NCBI RefSeq assembly: GCF_024707525.1
Contig: NZ_CP062231.1
Coordinates: 3,906,001-3,970,000, forward strand
Direction of reading: 5' to 3'
Source of the DNA: Rhizobium sp. TH2
Lineage (GTDB): Bacteria; Pseudomonadota; Alphaproteobacteria; Rhizobiales; Rhizobiaceae
Length of the DNA stretch: 64,000 bases
The translations under genes and the position numbers were made by a program. Every line of letters begins with the position of its first letter. The stretch's first letter is position 1. The notes beneath the pieces were generated by a model. That model was not told where the DNA came from, searched no databases, and saw only the letters and a program-made list of their open reading frames with translations. Positions 1 through 9,671 of the stretch are shown here, in pieces.

Positions 1-3
1 TGG

Positions 4-26
4 CCCCTCCCCCTTGTGGGGAGGGG
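4..26. repeat. GC-rich intergenic hairpin
   Basis: Arms CCCCTCCCC (4-12) and GGGGAGGGG (18-26) form a perfect 9-bp stem with a 5-base loop, followed by TTT. It resembles the short C/G-rich palindromes scattered between rhizobial genes, or a terminator for a gene left of the window. Its source gene is outside the window, so the role cannot be decided. Confidence 0.5.
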
Positions 27-72
27 TTTCGGGGCGGGGTCTAACCGTCTTACGCACACCCACCCGCTTTAC

Positions 73-90
73 TTTCGTTTTTTTCGTTCT
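73..90 (+). promoter_or_regulatory. Candidate GlpR operator upstream of glpR
   Basis: Two TTTCG elements (73-77 and 82-86) lie 9 bp apart about 40 bp before the glpR start, with further CGAAAC and GAAACGAATG elements at 101-106 and 118-127 in the opposite orientation. The same TTTCGTTT words recur before glpD. DeoR-family GlpR proteins are known to bind TCG-containing repeats, so autoregulation is a reasonable inference. Confidence 0.45.
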
Positions 91-124
91 ATCGTGAAGA
101 CGAAACCAACCACGGCTGAAACGA

Positions 125-895
125 ATGTTCCTGATACCGCGCCACAAGGAAATCCTCGATATCGCCCGTGTGCAGGGCAAGGTCCTGGTGGAGGAACTGG
201 CGAACCGGTTCGAGATCACGCCGCAGACCATCCGCAAGGATCTCAACGATCTCTGCGAGAAGAAACTGCTCAACCGCATCCATGGCGGCGCGGTCTTTCC
301 ATCCGGCACCGAGAACATGCAATACGAGCAGCGGCGGCTGATCGCGGCGACCGAGAAGGATGCGATCGGCCGCGCGGCGGCGGCGCTCATTCCCGACAAT
401 GCTTCGCTCTTCGTCAATATCGGCACCACGACGGAAGCGGTCGGCCAGGCACTGCTCGACCATGGCCGGCTAATGATCATCACCAATAACATAAATGTTG
501 CCAACAAGTTACGCGTCTATCCGCAGTTCGAGGTGGTGATTGCCGGCGGCGTCGTACGCGGCACGGATGGCGGCATCGTCGGCGAGGCGGCGGTCGATTT
601 CATCCGCCAGTTCAAGGTGGATTATGCCGTGATCGGCGCCTCGGCGATTGACGATGATGGCGCGCTGCTCGACTTCGATTTTCGCGAAGTGAAGGTCGCG
701 CAGGCGATTATCGCCAATGCGCGGCATGTGATTCTCGTGTCGGATTCGACGAAATTCGAGCGCACCGCACCCGTTCGGATCGGCCACATTTCGCAGGTCC
801 ACACCTTCGTGACCGACAATTGTTTTCCCGAAAATCTCCGGAAAATCTGTCGCGAGAACGATGTTCAACTGATCGAAACCGCCAAATCCCATTGA
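125..895 (+). CDS. glpR: DeoR-family glycerol-3-phosphate regulon repressor
   Basis: This 256-residue protein has the standard DeoR layout. An N-terminal winged helix covers residues 1-60, with the recognition region ITPQTIRKDLNDLCEK. A sugar-phosphate-sensing DeoRC domain follows, with the IGTTTEAVG and ITNNINVA signatures and the C-terminal DSTKF motif. Family knowledge says such proteins repress glp genes and release DNA when glycerol-3-phosphate binds. The position just before glpD and a glycerol ABC transporter on the same strand supports the GlpR assignment over other DeoR regulators. The 154-bp gap to glpD holds an 11-bp phased repeat, so glpD probably has its own promoter. The ATG is preceded by only a weak ribosome site. 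Confidence 0.88.
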   Translation: MFLIPRHKEILDIARVQGKVLVEELANRFEITPQTIRKDLNDLCEKKLLNRIHGGAVFPSGTENMQYEQRRLIAATEKDAIGRAAAALIPDNASLFVNIGTTTEAVGQALLDHGRLMIITNNINVANKLRVYPQFEVVIAGGVVRGTDGGIVGEAAVDFIRQFKVDYAVIGASAIDDDGALLDFDFREVKVAQAIIANARHVILVSDSTKFERTAPVRIGHISQVHTFVTDNCFPENLRKICRENDVQLIETAKSH

Positions 896-958
896 TATCA
901 ATCAATAGTTCGGACGCGCCTGGATGCCGCCGGTTGTCCCGCTGAATTCATCACCCAT

Positions 959-1006
959 ATTCGATTGACATTCGTTTTGATTTCGTTTTGAATGCTTTTA
1001 GTTTCG
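959..1006 (+). promoter_or_regulatory. Phased TTCG repeats, candidate GlpR operator of glpD
   Basis: TTCG occurs at 960-963, 971-974, 982-985 and 1003-1006, a spacing of 11, 11 and 21 bp. The first three copies sit in near-identical 11-mers (ATTCGATTGAC, ATTCGTTTTGA, TTTCGTTTTGA). All copies fall on about the same face of the helix, 44-90 bp before the glpD start. The pattern is what a repressor binding tandem direct repeats would use. That GlpR is the binder is inferred from proximity. Confidence 0.55.
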
Positions 1007-1049
1007 CAAATGCAATAAAATGCTGCATTGCGAAAGGGGATGGAAGCAT

Positions 1050-2573
1050 ATGACGGACGGAGTCTACGACATCTTTATCGCGGGCGGCGGCATCAATGGC
1101 TGCGGCATTGCGCGTGACGCTGTCGGGCGCGGGTTCTCCGTTTTCCTCGCCGAAATGAAGGACCTCGCCTCGGGCACATCGTCCGGCTCCACCAAGCTCA
1201 TCCATGGCGGACTGCGCTATCTGGAACACTATGAGTTCCGGCTGGTGCGGGAGGCACTGATGGAGCGGGAAGTGCTCTGGGGCATGGCGCCGCACATCAT
1301 CTGGCCGCTCAGGTTCGTGCTGCCGCTGCACAAGGCGATGCGCCCCGCCTGGCTGATCCGGCTCGGCCTGTTCCTCTACGATTACATCGGCGGCCGCAAG
1401 GCGCTGCCGGCGACACGGACGCTCAATCTCGAAACCGATCCGGCCGGTGGGCCGCTCAAACCGGGCTTCCGCAAGGCTTTCGAATATTCCGATTGCTGGG
1501 TCAACGATGCCCGCCTCGTGGCACTCAACGCCCGCGACGCGGCCGATCGCGGCGCTGTCATCAAGACCCGCACCAAGGTCGTATCGGCCCGCCGCGAGGG
1601 CGGCTTCTGGTCTGTTGTCACCGAGAACGAACAGACCGGCCAGACCGAGACGATCAGCGCCCGGCTGTTCGTCAACGCGGCCGGCCCCTGGGTCGACAAG
1701 CTGCTGCAGAACGCCGCCGGCTCGAACGCCAGCAATGTCCGCCTCGTCCAGGGCAGCCACATCGTGGTGCGCAGGAAATTCTCCGATTCCCGCGCCTATT
1801 TTTTCCAGAACAACGATGGCCGGATTTTCTTCGCCATTCCCTATGAGGAAGACTTCACGCTGATCGGCACCACCGACCAAGACTACAAGGGCGATCCGCA
1901 GGACGTGAAGATCACCGATGCCGAGATCGATTATCTCTGCGCCGGCGCCAGCGAATATTTTGCCGAGCCGGTCACCCGCGCCGACATGGTATGGTCCTAT
2001 TCCGGCGTCCGGCCGCTCTATGACGACGGCGCCTCGAAGGCACAGGAAGCCACGCGTGACTACGTGCTGAAGGCCGATGGCGCTGCCGGCGAGCCCCAAT
2101 TGCTCAATGTATTCGGCGGCAAGATCACGACATACCGGCGGCTCGCCGAATCCATGCTGGAAAAGATCGAGGACGTGCTCGGCAGCCGCGGCAAGCCGTG
2201 GACAGCGGGCGCGACGCTACCCGGCGGCGATTTCGACAGGCAGGGATTCGAGGGCCTTGTGGCGAAATTCCGCCGCGAGTTCCCGTTTCTGAGCGAAGCG
2301 CACTCCAGGCGTCTGGTCCGGCTTTACGGCACACGGGCGTGGCGGATCGTGGGGAAAGCAAAGAGTTTTGCCGATCTCGGCCAGCTCTTCGGCGGTGACC
2401 TGACGGAAGCCGAGGTTGCCTATCTCATCGAACAGGAATGGGCGCTGGAGTCGGAAGACGTGCTCTGGCGGCGGACTAAGCTTGGTCTGAAGCTTGAAGC
2501 CGATGGCAGGCAGGCACTTGAGGAATTCATGAGAGGCCGGCCGAGCGCGGATGCCCGGCTCGCCGCCCAGTAA
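1050..2573 (+). CDS. glpD: Glycerol-3-phosphate dehydrogenase (FAD)
   Basis: This membrane-associated flavoenzyme oxidises sn-glycerol-3-phosphate to dihydroxyacetone phosphate and passes electrons to quinone. The N-terminus carries the FAD dinucleotide fold IAGGGINGCGIARDAVGRG, followed by the family signature GGLRYLEHYEF. The segment GVRPLYDDG and the terminal helical domain are as expected for a protein of about 507 residues. The frame is open from an ATG at 1020, but the ATG at 1050 is preceded by AAAGGGGA at a good distance and gives the usual family N-terminus, so I chose it. The gene is 39 bp upstream of glpS, so it probably shares a transcript with the transporter. The phased TTCG repeats upstream suggest GlpR control. 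Confidence 0.95.
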   Translation: MTDGVYDIFIAGGGINGCGIARDAVGRGFSVFLAEMKDLASGTSSGSTKLIHGGLRYLEHYEFRLVREALMEREVLWGMAPHIIWPLRFVLPLHKAMRPAWLIRLGLFLYDYIGGRKALPATRTLNLETDPAGGPLKPGFRKAFEYSDCWVNDARLVALNARDAADRGAVIKTRTKVVSARREGGFWSVVTENEQTGQTETISARLFVNAAGPWVDKLLQNAAGSNASNVRLVQGSHIVVRRKFSDSRAYFFQNNDGRIFFAIPYEEDFTLIGTTDQDYKGDPQDVKITDAEIDYLCAGASEYFAEPVTRADMVWSYSGVRPLYDDGASKAQEATRDYVLKADGAAGEPQLLNVFGGKITTYRRLAESMLEKIEDVLGSRGKPWTAGATLPGGDFDRQGFEGLVAKFRREFPFLSEAHSRRLVRLYGTRAWRIVGKAKSFADLGQLFGGDLTEAEVAYLIEQEWALESEDVLWRRTKLGLKLEADGRQALEEFMRGRPSADARLAAQ

Positions 2574-2612
2574 GCGGACGACAATCGTCGCCTGCCTGGG
2601 GAGGAGGATGGA

Positions 2613-3695
2613 ATGCTGGAACTGAAAAGCGTAACCAAGCAGTTGGGCGCTGATATTCACATCAACGACGTCTCGATCCGCCTTGAACGGGGTTCGCTGA
2701 ACGTGCTGCTCGGGCCGACACTGTCGGGCAAGACATCGCTGATGCGGCTCATGGCCGGGTTGGACAAACCGACCAGGGGTTCTGTCTGGTTCGAAGGTAA
2801 GGATGTCACCGGCGTTGCCGTGCAGAAGCGCAACGTTGCGATGGTCTACCAGCAGTTCATCAACTATCCCGCCATGACGGTTTATGAAAACATCGCTTCG
2901 CCGCTGCGTGTCACCGGCAAGAGCCGCGACGAGATCGACAAATCAGTGCATAAGGCGGCCGATCTGCTGCGCCTGACGCCCTATCTCAAGCGCCTGCCGC
3001 TGGAGCTTTCGGGCGGCCAGCAGCAGCGCACGGCGCTTGCCCGCGCCATGGTCAAGAATGCCGGCCTCGTGCTGCTCGACGAGCCGCTCGCCAATCTCGA
3101 TTACAAACTGCGCGAGGAACTGCGTGCCGAACTGCCGAAGATCTTCGCCGAGACCGGCGCGATCTTCGTCTATGCGACCACCGAACCGTCCGAAGCGCTG
3201 CTGCTCGGCGGCAATACGGCGACGCTGAGCCAGGGCCGCATCACCCAGTTCGGCCCGACGGTGGATGTGTTCCGCCGGCCGGCCGACCTCGTCACCGCCC
3301 AGACATTCTCCGACCCGCCGCTTAATACGGTCGGCGCCGTCAAGCAGGGTTCGATCATCCGGCTCGATACCGGCACGGAAATGCCGGTTCCCGCTTACCT
3401 CTCAGGCATTGCCGACGGCCGGGTCGTGATCGGTTTTCGCCCGCATCATCTCTCACCCGTGCCGGTGAGCGCAGCGAGCGTCGCCATTCCGGCCAAGGTC
3501 ACGGTCACCGAGATCACCGGCTCGGAAAGCTTCGTCCACGTTTCGAACGGTTTCGGCAAATGGGTCATGCTGGCGCGCGGCGTCCATGATCTCACGCCCG
3601 ACACCGATATCACCGTCAATCTCGACACGCGCCACCTGCTCGCCTTCCGCGAGGATGGGACGAGCGCGGCGCAAGCCCGGCCGCTCGCGGCTTGA
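2613..3695 (+). CDS. glpS: Glycerol ABC transporter ATP-binding protein 1
   Basis: This 360-residue CUT1/MalK-like ATPase is the first gene of a six-gene transporter operon laid out like Rhizobium leguminosarum glpSTPQUV. Visible motifs are Walker A GPTLSGKT (34-41), Q-loop Q80/Q81, intact signature LSGGQ (132-136) and Walker B GLVLLDE (151-157), plus a C-terminal TOBE-like domain after about residue 235. The H-loop position reads YATTE, with Thr190 where the switch histidine normally sits. The partner GlpT keeps the histidine but has lost LSGGQ, so the two are expected to work as an asymmetric pair. The start has GGAGGAGGATGGA just upstream. Substrate assignment rests on operon similarity and on the adjacent glpD and glpR. 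Confidence 0.88.
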   Translation: MLELKSVTKQLGADIHINDVSIRLERGSLNVLLGPTLSGKTSLMRLMAGLDKPTRGSVWFEGKDVTGVAVQKRNVAMVYQQFINYPAMTVYENIASPLRVTGKSRDEIDKSVHKAADLLRLTPYLKRLPLELSGGQQQRTALARAMVKNAGLVLLDEPLANLDYKLREELRAELPKIFAETGAIFVYATTEPSEALLLGGNTATLSQGRITQFGPTVDVFRRPADLVTAQTFSDPPLNTVGAVKQGSIIRLDTGTEMPVPAYLSGIADGRVVIGFRPHHLSPVPVSAASVAIPAKVTVTEITGSESFVHVSNGFGKWVMLARGVHDLTPDTDITVNLDTRHLLAFREDGTSAAQARPLAA

Positions 3696-3710
3696 GGAGG
3701 AACGCTTAAC

Positions 3711-4781
3711 TTGGCCCGCATCAACCTAGATCATATCCGTCATTCCTACATGGAGAAGCCCCAGGCGCCGTCCGACTACGCGCTGAAGGAAGTCGACCAT
3801 GTGTTCGAGGATGGCGGCGCCTATGCCCTGCTCGGACCGTCGGGCTGCGGCAAGACCACGCTTCTGAACATCATTTCGGGCCTGCTGACGCCGTCGCATG
3901 GCCGCATCCTGCTTGGCGAGCGCGACGTCACGCGGCTCCGCACCGAAGACCGCAATATCGCGCAGGTGTTCCAGTTCCCGGTCATTTACGACACGATGAC
4001 GGTGTTCGACAATCTCGCCTTCCCCTTGCGCAACCGGCATGTTCCCGAGGCCGAGGTGACGCGCAAGGTCAACGAGATTCTCGACGTCATCGACTTGAAA
4101 TCCATGGCCAAGCGCAAGGCCCAGGGCCTGACCGCCGACCTCAAGCAGAAGGTCTCGCTCGGCCGCGGTCTCGTCCGTTCGGATGTCAACGCGATCCTGT
4201 TCGACGAGCCGCTGACAGTCATCGATCCGCATATGAAGTGGCTGCTCCGCGCGCAACTGAAGCTCCTGCACCGCCAGTTCGGCTACACCATGGTCTATGT
4301 CACGCATGACCAGACCGAAGCGCTGACCTTCGCCGACAAGGTGGTGGTGATGTATGACGGCGGCGTTGTGCAGATCGGCACCCCGGCCGAGCTTTTCGAG
4401 CGGCCAAGCCACACATTCGTCGGCTATTTCATCGGTTCGCCCGGCATGAACGTGCTGCCAGTCAAGATCGAAGGCGCCAATGCCCTCATCGGCGACCAGA
4501 CCGTGGCGTTGAAGGCGGCCCCGGTTATCGCGCCGGGCGCCAAGACTGAACTCGGCATCCGCCCGGAATTCGTCCGCCTAGGCCGCGAGGGTATGCCGAT
4601 CACCATTTCGAAGGTCGAGGATATCGGCCGGACCAAGATCGTCCGCGCCGTGCTGGCCGGCCTGCCGATCACAATCGTGGCGCAGGAGGATGACGAGATC
4701 CCCGCTGACCCGCGCATCACATTCGACCCTGCTGCAATGAGCATCTACGCCGATTCCTGGCGCGTGAAGACGGAGGGCTGA
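3711..4781 (+). CDS. glpT: Glycerol ABC transporter ATP-binding protein 2
   Basis: This 356-residue CUT1-type ATPase starts at TTG, preceded by GAGGAGGAA. No ATG offers a better ribosome site without cutting into the fold. Motifs are Walker A GPSGCGKT (42-49), Q88, Walker B AILFDE (161-166) and H-loop YVTHDQ (His199). The ABC signature is replaced: LTADLKQ (140-146) aligns where GlpS has LSGGQQQ. With GlpS lacking the switch histidine, one composite ATP site (GlpT Walker and His with GlpS LSGGQ) is canonical and the other is degenerate. The symbol follows the rhizobial glycerol operon and should not be confused with E. coli GlpT, the glycerol-3-phosphate antiporter. Confidence 0.86.
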   Translation: MARINLDHIRHSYMEKPQAPSDYALKEVDHVFEDGGAYALLGPSGCGKTTLLNIISGLLTPSHGRILLGERDVTRLRTEDRNIAQVFQFPVIYDTMTVFDNLAFPLRNRHVPEAEVTRKVNEILDVIDLKSMAKRKAQGLTADLKQKVSLGRGLVRSDVNAILFDEPLTVIDPHMKWLLRAQLKLLHRQFGYTMVYVTHDQTEALTFADKVVVMYDGGVVQIGTPAELFERPSHTFVGYFIGSPGMNVLPVKIEGANALIGDQTVALKAAPVIAPGAKTELGIRPEFVRLGREGMPITISKVEDIGRTKIVRAVLAGLPITIVAQEDDEIPADPRITFDPAAMSIYADSWRVKTEG

Positions 4782-4784
4782 GCC

Positions 4785-5651
4785 ATGAACAAGACCGTCA
4801 ACAACAAGGCCTGGTTCCTCGTCCTCCCGATGCTGGTTCTGGTCGCCTTTTCGGCCGTCATCCCGCTGATGACCGTCGTGAACTATTCGGTGCAGGACAC
4901 GTTCGGCAATAACGAGTTCTTCTGGGCCGGCACCGACTGGTTCACCGACGTGCTCAGGTCCGACCGCTTCTGGGATGCGCTCGGCCGCAACCTGCTCTTC
5001 TCCTTCACCATTCTCGCCATCGAGGTTCCGCTCGGCATCTTCATCGCCCTCAACATGCCGAAAAAGGGCCTGGGCGTGCCGGTCTGCCTGGTGCTGATGT
5101 CGCTGCCGCTGCTCATTCCGTGGAACGTCGTCGGGACGATCTGGCAGATTTTCGGCCGCGTCGATATCGGTCTGCTCGGACGCGTCGTGGCTGCGCTCGG
5201 CATAGACTATAACTATGTCCGCGATCCGATCGATGCCTGGATGACGCTCATCGTCATGGATGTCTGGCACTGGACCAGCCTCGTCGTGCTGCTCTGCTAT
5301 GCGGGCCTCGTCTCGATCCCGGAAGCCTATTACCAAGCCGCCAAGATCGACGGCGCATCGCGCTGGTCGGTGTTCCGCTACATCGAACTGCCGAAGATGA
5401 AGCGGGTTCTGCTGATCGCGGTGCTTCTGCGCTTCATGGACAGTTTCATGGTCTATACCGAGCCCTTCGTCGTTACCGGCGGCGGACCCGGCAACTCGAC
5501 CACCTTCCTGTCGATCGACCTCGTCAAGACGGCGATCGGCCAGTTCGACCTCGGCCCGGCCGCAGCCATGTCGATCATCTACTTCCTGATCATCCTGCTG
5601 CTGTCATGGATCTTCTACACGGTCATGACTTCAAGCGACGCGCAGAATTGA
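4785..5651 (+). CDS. glpP: Glycerol ABC transporter permease 1
   Basis: This 288-residue inner-membrane protein has six predicted transmembrane helices, the first near residues 10-30 (WFLVLPMLVLVAFSAVIPLM). The cytoplasmic EAA loop (EAYYQAAKIDGASRWSVFRYI) contacts the ATPases. It belongs to the binding-protein-dependent MalF-type permease family. The ATG lies 3 bp after the glpT stop, which indicates translational coupling. Its partner permease GlpQ follows 13 bp downstream. Confidence 0.87.
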   Translation: MNKTVNNKAWFLVLPMLVLVAFSAVIPLMTVVNYSVQDTFGNNEFFWAGTDWFTDVLRSDRFWDALGRNLLFSFTILAIEVPLGIFIALNMPKKGLGVPVCLVLMSLPLLIPWNVVGTIWQIFGRVDIGLLGRVVAALGIDYNYVRDPIDAWMTLIVMDVWHWTSLVVLLCYAGLVSIPEAYYQAAKIDGASRWSVFRYIELPKMKRVLLIAVLLRFMDSFMVYTEPFVVTGGGPGNSTTFLSIDLVKTAIGQFDLGPAAAMSIIYFLIILLLSWIFYTVMTSSDAQN

Positions 5652-5664
5652 GGGAGGCAAGATA

Positions 5665-6479
<815 letters not shown>

Positions 6480-6480
<1 letters not shown>

Positions 6481-6887
6481 TGACTTCGACTCGTCGCTGG
6501 CCAATCGCTCTCGGTCTTGTTCTCCTCGCCTATCTAGCTGCAGTCCTGGCGCTTTACAGCAGCCTGCCGGTCAAGGATGGAGCCACTGACTGGTTCGCCC
6601 CGCTGATCCGTGGCGGCTGGATGGCCTGGTCGTTCCCCGGTGCGCTGTTCTTCCTCACCATCGTGGCTCTGCTCGCGCTGATGGCGGTGTGGGAATATGC
6701 CTCGCCGGGCGGCAACCCGCGCGTCGGCATTCTTCGTTTCGAGACGACAAGAGGGGATCGACTCTTCATATCGCTGCTCGGCAGCGCATTCATTCATCTC
6801 GCATGGTTGGGGCTGGTAGGCGCCAACCTGTGGTGGGCTCTTGTCTTGTCGGTTGTCTACGCCATTGGCGTATTCAAACTGGTCTAG
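6480..6887 (+). CDS. glpU: GlpU, DUF2160 small membrane protein of glycerol transporter
   Basis: This 135-residue protein starts at the ATG that overlaps the glpQ stop. The frame is open further upstream, but that part is only a shadow of glpQ. Three to four hydrophobic segments are visible (IALGLVLLAYLAAVLALY, FPGALFFLTIVALLALMAV, LISLLGSAF-like and WWALVLSVVYAIGVFKLV). Proteins of this DUF2160 type are found inside rhizobial glycerol ABC operons. Their exact role is not known to me; an accessory membrane component is the obvious inference. Confidence 0.8.
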
Positions 6888-6964
6888 GCAAGGATAGGGA
6901 GTGGGCGGGACGGCTGCCACCGGACCGTTTTTAGACGCAATCGCAAAACCCCAGGGAGGATCTT

Positions 6965-8686
6965 ATGCGAAAGCACTTACTGACGACGACTGCGGCAGTG
7001 CTGCTTGCCTTTACCGGCACGGCATTTGCAGGAATGGACGAAGCCAAGACGTTCCTTGACAAGGAAGTCGGCGAACTGTCGACGCTTTCGCGCGCCGACC
7101 AGGAAAAGGAAATGCAGTGGTTCGTGGACGCTGCCAAGCCCTTCAACGGCCTGGAAATCAAGGTCGTCTCGGAAACCATCACCACGCATGAATACGAGTC
7201 CAAGGTGCTGGCGCCGGCTTTCACGGCGATCACCGGCATCAAGATCACCCATGACCTGATCGGCGAAGGCGACGTCGTCGAAAAGCTGCAGACCCAGATG
7301 CAGTCTGGCGAGAACGTCTATGACGCCTATGTCAACGATTCGGACCTGATCGGCACCCATTGGCGCTATCAGCAGGCCCGCTCGCTGACCGACTGGATGG
7401 CGAACGAAGGCAAGGACGTGACCAATCCCGGTCTCGACCTCAATGACTTCATCGGCCTGAAATTCACCACCGCACCGGACGGTGACCTGTATCAGCTGCC
7501 CGACCAGCAGTTCGCGAACCTATACTGGTTCCGCTACGATTGGTTCAACGACGAGAAGAACAAGGCCGACTTCAAGGCGAAGTACGGCTACGACCTCGGC
7601 GTTCCGGTCAACTGGTCGGCTTACGAGGACATCGCCGAGTTCTTCACCGGCCGCGAGATCGACGGCAAGAAGGTCTACGGTCACATGGACTACGGCAAGA
7701 AGGACCCGTCGCTCGGCTGGCGGTTCACCGACGCCTGGCTCTCGATGGCCGGCAACGGCGACAAGGGCCTGCCGAACGGCCTGCCGGTCGATGAATGGGG
7801 TATCAAGGTCAACGAGAAGTCCCAGCCGGTCGGCTCCTGCGTCGCACGTGGCGGCGACACCAATGGCCCGGCTTCGGTCTATGCCATCCAGAAGTACCTC
7901 GATTGGCTGAAGGCCTATGCGCCGGCTGCTGCACAGGGCATGACCTTCTCCGAATCCGGCCCGGTGCCGTCGCAGGGTGAAATCGCCCAGCAGATGTTCA
8001 CCTACACCGCATTCACGGCCGACTTCGTCAAGGAAGGCCTGCCCGTGGTCAACGCGGACGGCACGCCGAAGTGGCGCTTCGCTCCGTCACCGCATGGCGT
8101 CTACTGGAAGGACGGCATGAAGCTCGGCTACCAGGACGTGGGTTCCTGGACGCTGCTCAAGTCCACGCCCGACGATCGCGCCAAGGCCGCATGGCTCTAT
8201 GCGCAGTTCGTCGTGTCGAAGACCGTCGACGTCAAGAAGGCTCATGTCGGCCTGACGCTGATCCGTGAATCGACGGTTCAGCATCAGAGCTTCACGGATC
8301 GTGCGCCGAAGCTCGGCGGCCTGATCGAGTTCTACCGCTCGCCGGCCCGCGTGCAATGGTCGCCGACCGGCACCAACATCCCTGACTATCCGAAGCTGGC
8401 TCAGCTTTGGTGGCAGGCGATCGGTGATGCATCCTCGGGTGCCAAGACCGCGCAGGAAGCCATGGACTCGCTGTGCGCCGAGCAGGAAAAGGTGCTCCAG
8501 CGCCTCGAACGCGCCGGCGTCCAGGGCGATATCGGTCCGAAGCTCGCCGAGGAAACTTCGCTCGAGGACCAGAACGCCAAGGCGGTCGCCGCCGGCAATC
8601 TGGCACCGCAGCTGAAGATCGAGAACGAGAAGGACAAGCCGATGACCATCAACTACGACGAACTGGTCAAGAGCTGGCAGAAATAA
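6965..8686 (+). CDS. glpV: Glycerol ABC transporter substrate-binding protein
   Basis: This 573-residue periplasmic solute-binding protein opens with a Sec signal peptide (MRKHLLTTTAAVLLAFTGTAFA, cleavage about residue 22). It is longer than most CUT1 binding proteins, as expected for this glycerol subfamily. Regions resembling family 1 binding proteins include the segment around YDAYVNDSDLIGTHWR and the aromatic-rich segment LYQLPDQQFANLYWFRYDW. A strong ribosome site CAGGGAGGATCTT precedes the ATG, fitting the need for high expression of the binding protein. It is the last gene of the operon and is followed by a terminator. Confidence 0.88.
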   Translation: MRKHLLTTTAAVLLAFTGTAFAGMDEAKTFLDKEVGELSTLSRADQEKEMQWFVDAAKPFNGLEIKVVSETITTHEYESKVLAPAFTAITGIKITHDLIGEGDVVEKLQTQMQSGENVYDAYVNDSDLIGTHWRYQQARSLTDWMANEGKDVTNPGLDLNDFIGLKFTTAPDGDLYQLPDQQFANLYWFRYDWFNDEKNKADFKAKYGYDLGVPVNWSAYEDIAEFFTGREIDGKKVYGHMDYGKKDPSLGWRFTDAWLSMAGNGDKGLPNGLPVDEWGIKVNEKSQPVGSCVARGGDTNGPASVYAIQKYLDWLKAYAPAAAQGMTFSESGPVPSQGEIAQQMFTYTAFTADFVKEGLPVVNADGTPKWRFAPSPHGVYWKDGMKLGYQDVGSWTLLKSTPDDRAKAAWLYAQFVVSKTVDVKKAHVGLTLIRESTVQHQSFTDRAPKLGGLIEFYRSPARVQWSPTGTNIPDYPKLAQLWWQAIGDASSGAKTAQEAMDSLCAEQEKVLQRLERAGVQGDIGPKLAEETSLEDQNAKAVAAGNLAPQLKIENEKDKPMTINYDELVKSWQK

Positions 8687-8714
8687 GAAGAAGCGTTCTT
8701 GGACGTCTCTCCCG

Positions 8715-8742
8715 GCCGGGGCAGCAATGCCCCGGCTTTTTT
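8715..8742 (+). terminator. Rho-independent terminator of the glp operon
   Basis: Stem GCCGGGGC (8715-8722) pairs with GCCCCGGC (8729-8736), loop of six bases, then six T residues. It lies 28 bp after the glpV stop. Confidence 0.9.
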
Positions 8743-8885
8743 GTGGGCGATGCCGCGGTGGCAAGACAGAGGGCAGCTCGCGACCGGCACATCCGGCGGG
8801 TACAATATTCCCGGATTGTCTCATTGCCGCAAACGGCCGGACTTGTTAGCCAATTCCAGGCAAATGGCGCGACCGGGAGGCAGGT

Positions 8886-9671
8886 ATGCGGGTTCCGATC
8901 TATCAGGTGGATGCGTTCACCAACCGGCGGTTCGCCGGCAATCCGGCAGCCGTCATGGTGTTTCCGGATTTCCCGGATGACGCTGTCATGCAATCGATCG
9001 CGGCCGAAAACAATCTCGCCGAGACCGCCTTCCTCGTTGCCGATGGCGACGGCTATCGCCTGCGCTGGTTTACACCTGCGGTCGAGGTCCCGCTCTGCGG
9101 GCATGCGACGCTGGCGAGCTCGGCCGTTGTCATGGAGCGGCTGGAACCCGGCCGGACCGAGGTGATCTTCGAGACCGCCAGCGGCTCGCTGCCGGTGAAG
9201 CGGGTAGACTCGGGCTATGTCCTGAACTTCCCTGCCCGCCCCTCCGAACCCACCGAGCCGCCCCATGGATTGGCCGAGGCACTGGGTGCTGTGCCGCTCG
9301 AGGTCTATGTCAACCAGTTCAACTACATGGCGGTGATGGCGGACAGTGCGACGGTGCGGCTGCTGGCACCCGGCATGGCCGCCATCGTAAGCATCGGAAG
9401 GCCGGGCGTGATCGTCACGGCGCCGGGCGACGAGGGCTATGATTTCGTCAGCCGCTACTTCGCGCCGGCCAAGGGTATTCCCGAAGACCCTGTGACGGGT
9501 GCGGCGCACTGTATGCTCGCGCCCTATTGGTCGAAGCGGCTCGGCAAGACCGCGTTCCGGGCGTTTCAGGCCTCCAAGAGAGGCGGCGAAGTTATCTGCC
9601 GATTGGTTGACGACCGGGTCGATCTCGAAGGCGGCTGCGTTTTCTATCTCGAAGGACATGCCGAGATCTAA
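8886..9671 (+). CDS. PhzF-family isomerase/epimerase-like protein
   Basis: This 261-residue protein matches the PhzF fold family. It starts with the characteristic VPIYQVDAFTNRRFAGNPAAV and has AENNLAETAF with the conserved glutamate used in acid-base isomerisation. The segments LRWFTPAVEVPLCGHATLAS and GIPEDPVTGAAHC are also family hallmarks. Known members isomerise phenazine precursors or epimerise small metabolites, but most are uncharacterised, so no substrate can be given. A GGGAGGCAGGT ribosome site precedes the ATG. The gene ends one base before the convergent AraC regulator and appears to be a single-gene unit. Confidence 0.85.
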   Translation: MRVPIYQVDAFTNRRFAGNPAAVMVFPDFPDDAVMQSIAAENNLAETAFLVADGDGYRLRWFTPAVEVPLCGHATLASSAVVMERLEPGRTEVIFETASGSLPVKRVDSGYVLNFPARPSEPTEPPHGLAEALGAVPLEVYVNQFNYMAVMADSATVRLLAPGMAAIVSIGRPGVIVTAPGDEGYDFVSRYFAPAKGIPEDPVTGAAHCMLAPYWSKRLGKTAFRAFQASKRGGEVICRLVDDRVDLEGGCVFYLEGHAEI

